Below, one piece after another: positions 34,201 to 40,200 of a stretch of 64,000 nt of DNA. The DNA is taken from assembly GCA_009667805.1 (NCBI GenBank), contig CM019069.1:99545204-99609203 (forward strand). The letters run 5' to 3'. Origin of the DNA: Leptobrachium leishanense (taxonomy: Eukaryota; Chordata; Amphibia; Anura; Megophryidae). Numbering within the stretch: the stretch's first letter is position 1; each line of letters begins with the position of its first letter. The translations under genes and the position numbers were made by a program. The notes under the pieces were generated by a model. That model ran no database searches. It was not told where the DNA came from and worked only from the letters and a program-made list of their open reading frames with translations.

Positions 34201-37200
34201 AGTAAAATGCAAGAAATTAACACAAGACCAAATATACAGATTAACAGAAAAATAAATATGGAGGAAATAAAGTCATTATGTTACATGTTTACAGGTGCAT
34301 TTTGTATTGAGGTATGTTAATAGGGAAGTCTTAAGGGACTTTAGAGTGGGGGAAGATTTGACGGTGTCTGGGAGGTTATTCCATAATTGTGGTGCTCTGT
34401 AGGAAAATGAGGATCGAGCCATTTTCTTTTTGTATTGCGGTATTGCAAGTAAGGTGCTGGTCCTGGATCTGAGGTTATAGGATGAGGGAACTGCCGGGGG
34501 AAGCAGCATATTCAGGTAGGGTGGTAGCTTCCCAGAAAAGCTCTTAAACACCAGGTTGGAAAGGTGAAGGGTGCGTCTAGAGTCCAGTGATGGCCAGTTT
34601 AGTTCTTTTAACATGTCACAATGGTGTGTCATGTAGTTACATTGTAGCACAAAGCGACAGAATGAGTTATACAATGTAGTAAGTTTCTGGAGGTGTGTTT
34701 GTGGGGCGGCTGCATACACTACATCTCCATATTCAATGGCTGGCATAAGCATTTGTTGTACAATCTGCTTTCTTACCGCGGGGCTCAGGCAGGATTTGTT
34801 TCTGTACAGGGCACCTAGTTTGGGGTAGAGTTTAGATGAGAGTTTTTCGATGTGGGGGCCAATAAAGGATAAGCAGCATAGATCCACCCACATCAAGGTC
34901 GCAAGAGCACCAACCCATGCTGCCAAGTGCTTTAGCCAGCTGCTCCATGGATATGGAACAATGCGGGGCAGAGTCACAGCTGGAGGAGGATACTGCTGGA
35001 CAGATGTCAGTAACAAGACCTACTGACACAACGGGACCGACGTCCAGACGAAAGAGGGCAGCAGGTGGCAATTTCAAGCAGGCCATGCTCAGCTTTATGG
35101 AGGCGCACCAGCCACCACCTCCACGATGCAAGGTTGCGGAAAATGACGTCCTGTCATTCTTCCAGTCATGCTTGCCGATGCTGCAGAGGATGAGCCATGA
35201 CCAGAAGCTGGAGTTCCGTCGTTACTGTATCGATAAGATACGCAGGATCTTGGCCCGGCCTCCACACCCACCCATGTCCGGTACTGCTGTGCCTGAACCG
35301 CACTATGCTGGTGGCTACTACCTCCACAGCCATGTCCAGCCTTAACACCCACCCATGTCTCCTGGGTGCTGTGCCCGAACCACACCCAGACACTGAGTAC
35401 CAGCGCAGGTACATGCAAGGTCCTCATGACCCTGATGCACCTCACTATGAAGATTTGTAGTGTGTCTAAGTTTTTTTTGTTATGTAATACGTTATGTTAT
35501 TCGTTTTACTGCAACAATATATGCTGTGAATATATTGTACTTTTTTCCCCATGTTTGTGGATAAAATATTTATTTTGCTTACATTGTTGGTGTCATAAAT
35601 TACTGTACTTGTGATGGAATGTGATGCCTGAGTGTGTGGGTATACATGTGCGAATAGCCTATTGGGCATATAACTGCACACCGACAGTAGGGGCTCTGCA
35701 CACTGAGCACATGTCTGCTGACTGGCATCGAGCTCCTGTATGCTGGTGTTAGAGTACTTACCGCAACGTGATGACCAGCATCTCCTCCGGTGGTATGGCG
35801 GCCCGCATGTTGGTGTCCCTCTTCATTAGGGATGAGCTGTTCGGTTCGGAGTTCGCATCGAACATAGCCTGTTCGTATGTTCGCGAACTACGAACATTTC
35901 CGGGTGTTCGCCGCGTGTTCACCCACAATGCACTTTCCCACTGGCCTGAAGCTTGTAATTGGCTACAGCCTTGCACCTGACCACAGGTCAGGTGCAAGAC
36001 AGGTTCAACACTATGCCAATCACAGCTCAGAGTCCTGATTGGGCAAGTCCCGCAGCACACTTAGGCTTCCACACAGCGCTTCTGCACGCGTTTGAGAGGA
36101 GATTTCATAGGAGATTGTTGTTGTGTGTTCTTACTGCCAGTCTGCCACCAGCTACTGGGGGGGGGGGGGGGGGGTCTGATTTCTATCAAATATCTGGGAA
36201 TTGTTGTAATCTTTGTGCTCAGTCCCAGCAACTATTTTGGGGGTCACTAATTGCTACAAAATATCTGGGAATTGAGGTGATCTGTGTCTTCTCACTGCCA
36301 CCCATCAGGGGGTCCCACATACAATTCGCATAAATCTGCTAGAAGTAATTTGTGTCTTCTCACTGCCAGCTATCAGGGGGTCACACTGATTTATAGGAGG
36401 TTTCTGAGACTTGTAATCTGTGTCTTGTCACTGGCTGCCAGCTATCAGGGTGTCTCACGGAGTTATACCAGAGTTCTGTAAATCTTTATACCAGAGTTGA
36501 ATCAGAGTTCTGTATATAATCTATAGATCACTCACCATGTCTGAAAGAACAAAAAAGGACAGGCAGACGCTCCAAAAAGGACAGGCAGACGCTCCCAGAC
36601 ACAGATAAGAGGGCAAGCAGCCCGTGTGTCGGGAGGCTGTGCTTCTGGTCGTGGTGGACGTGGTGCATCCTCTGCAGGGGCACGCTTGTCTTTTATAACT
36701 GGTGCTGGCCGTCTTCTTAACCTGCAGCAACATACAGAGGATTTGGTGGATTGGCTAACCAGGCCATCCTCATCCTCCGAGTCCTCTGCCAGCCGGGCTT
36801 GCAGTGCTTTACAGTCCACCTCAGCTGCCAAAGCATCTAATGCAACCTCCATGTCCACAGCTACTCCTGCCGTAGCCTCACTATCACACACAGAGGAGTC
36901 AGCTGAATTGTTTGACTACAATGACAGTGAGATGCTTCTTGAGGATGCGCAGCAACTACAGTGCTCTGATTCAATCTCTGAGGTTGAGCAAGGGAGTATA
37001 ATCAACCTAGAGGAAGGGGGTGCCAGTGATGACACACAAATAACTGGCACTCCTGTTGCCCCAGCAGCTGCAGCATACTGCCAAGTTGGCTCCAGTGATG
37101 AGGAAATAGAGGGTGAAGATGACATTGATGATGAGGTCACTGACTCCACCTGGGTGCCAGATCGAACTGAGGAATCAAGTGAGGAGGAGGGGGGAGGAGG

Positions 37201-40200
37201 AGGCACAGCAAACACGAGGCACAAAATCCTCTGTGACCAACCGTAGCACTAGCCAGTCCAAGGCATCAGATGTCAGAGCTGCTCAGGTGCAGAGCGCTGT
37301 TGTCTCAAAGCACACATGCAGGAACTCGGCTGTCTGGGAGTTCTTTAAGAAATGTGCAGCAGACCCCACCGTTGCTATTTGTAATCTAGGTCAGATGAGG
37401 CTCAAGTGTGGGAAAGACACCGGACGCTTGGGTACCACGTGCTTGAGGCGACATATGACCACCTGCCACACATCCCGTTGGCGCAAAACTTTGCGTAGGT
37501 CCTCCTCCTCCTCCTCATCTGTCTCTACCCCCACCGTATGTCCTGCCAGGTCATTGCCTACAACCTCCACTGACAGGGATGATGCTACAGTAATGGATGT
37601 ACCAGCTCCTTCACAATGTGACAGCATCCCATCAGCTGAAGATTTACGCAGTCAGATTACATTGCCCCAGCTGCTGCAGCGCAAGAAAAAAATATAGTCC
37701 CAACCATCCCCAAGCACAGCATCTAAATGCCAGCTTAGCAAAATTACTCGCATTACATCTGCTGCCTTTCCAGCTGGTGGACTCTGCTTCCCTCCGTGAA
37801 TTTGCTGAATGTGCTGTACCACGGTGGCAGGTTCCAAAACGCCATTTCTTTTCACGCCATTCCAGCACTATACCAGCACGTGGAAGACCATGTTATCCAG
37901 TCATTTGCAAAGGCAGTCAGCAGCAAGGTGCATGTGACTTTAGACACGGGGTCCAGCAAGCATGGACAGGGTCGTTACATTTCCTTCACGGCACACTGGG
38001 TAACTCTGATTGCAGCTGGGAGGGATCCAAGACGGGGCTCTGTGCTGGAGCTTGTTCATCCACCACGCCTCCAGAAAGCTGCTTGTATGAGGTCTGTCTG
38101 CTTCACCACCACCTCTCCCTCTTCCTCCTCCTGTGTCTCTGGCGAAGTGGCAGTTAAACCGACGCCTGACAGGGTCTACGCAATGGCTCAAGCAAAAAGA
38201 TGCCATACTGTGCTTGAGCTGGTTTGTTTAGGGGACAGGAGCCACACCGGGCCATAAATTCTGTCAGCTCGGCAGGTGCAGAGATGGTTAACACCATGCC
38301 AGCTTCAGCTGGGAATGATCGTCTGTGATAGTGGCAGCAACCTTCTCTCCGCAAGGGTAAATTGACGCATGTACCATGCCTAGCACACATCCTAAATCTA
38401 GTGGTACAGCGTTTCCTAACCAAGTACCCAGGGCTGCCAGAGCTTCTCAGCCAGGCCAGAAAAGTCTGCAGCCACTTCAGACGGCCATTCCCAGCAAGCG
38501 TTCGCCTGGCAGAAATTCAAAGAGAATTCCACCTTCCCACAAACCGTCTGATCTGTGACATGCCCACCAGGTGAAACTCGACATTAGCAATGCTGCAGCA
38601 TCTGCACAAGCAGCAGAGGGCCATCAATGAGTACCTGTGTGAGTATGGCACAAGGACAGGCTTAGGTCAACTTATTCCGCCCCCGCAGTGGCTGATGATC
38701 AAGGATGCATGCACTGTACTGTCACCATTTGAAGAGGCAACGAGGATGGTGAGCAGGGACAGTGCATGCATCAGTGACACAATTCCTTTAGTGGTCCTGC
38801 TGGAGCGCACTCTGTGGGAAATTATAGATGTGGCACTAGAGGCAGAGCAGCGGGAGGAAGAGGAGGCCTTCCCTAGCTCTGAAGGCCCCAGTCTTTACGC
38901 AGACAGCATTCCAGTGTGTCCTCCTCAGATCAGACAGGCGGAGGATGAGGAGGAGGAATATTTAAGTAGTGGGGGCATTGAAGGTGGGGATTCCTCAAGG
39001 GAGGGTTTTGGGTGCCCAGAAACACAAGGACTAGTATGTGGCTGGGAGGAGGAAGTGCATGATACGGTCATCCTCATTGACCAGGAAGACTCGGAAGCTA
39101 AGGCCACCTCCAACCTACGCTGCATGGGCTCCCTTATTATGCAAAGTCTGCTAAAGGACCCCAGGATTCGTGCTATCAAGGAGAGGGATCATTACTGGTT
39201 GGCAACCCTTCTTGATCCACGATACAAGGGGAAAGTTGCAGAGCTCATCTTGCCCACACAGAGGGAGAACAGGATGAAACAACTTGAGGATGCTCTAAAG
39301 CGACACTTGTGTAACACCTTTCCAGGCACTGGTAGGTTACCAAGTGATGACACAGGTGCTTCTGAGGCTGCAGATGATCAGAGGAATAGTGGTGAAGGCC
39401 AGGGCCGCTTGACTGATGCATTTTTACATTTTTTTAGTCCATGACGCCCAGGGACGTCAAATGTAGGCACCCATTGCCAGCGTCTTCACCATATGGTGCA
39501 GGACTACCTAGGGGCAAGGGCAGACCTGGATACCTTTCCAGCAGATGATCCACTGGCTTACTGGGTGTTGAGATTGGATCACTGACCAGAACTTAGCCAA
39601 TATGCTATGCAGCTACTAGGTTGCCCTTCATCTAGCGTGCTTTCTGAAAGGACGTTCAGTGCCGCTGGAGGTTTTGTCACAGACAAAAGAGTGCGTCTGT
39701 CCACCGACTCTGTAGACCGGCTGACATTTATACAAATGAATCAGTCCTGGATCAGCAGTTATCAATCCCCTGATGCTGACGTAACGGAATAGATCGGGGA
39801 TGTCTTCTGTATTCACAAAACCTCCAGCACTGAACTCTTCCACAATACCACAAAAGGGTTACGGTGTGAATGCACTTGCTGCCATGAAAGGCACAATATT
39901 TGGCTGCATTGACGCCTGTGCCAGATTTATATCATTTTAATTTTTTGAACCGCAGGGTCCAACCCTGCACTCTTCCACAATACCACAGAGGGGTTACTGT
40001 ATGATGGCACTTGCTGGCCTGGCACCAAAGGCACAATATTTGGGTGCACTGCCACTGACGCCTGTATCAGATTCATATCCTCAGAGGGGTTACTGTGTGA
40101 CGGCACTGTTGCCGACGCTAAAGGCCCAATTTTAAAGCACCTATCGTTACTTTCATCCAAAGCCTGCATAAGTTTCACAATTTAGCCAAAAAAAAAATCA

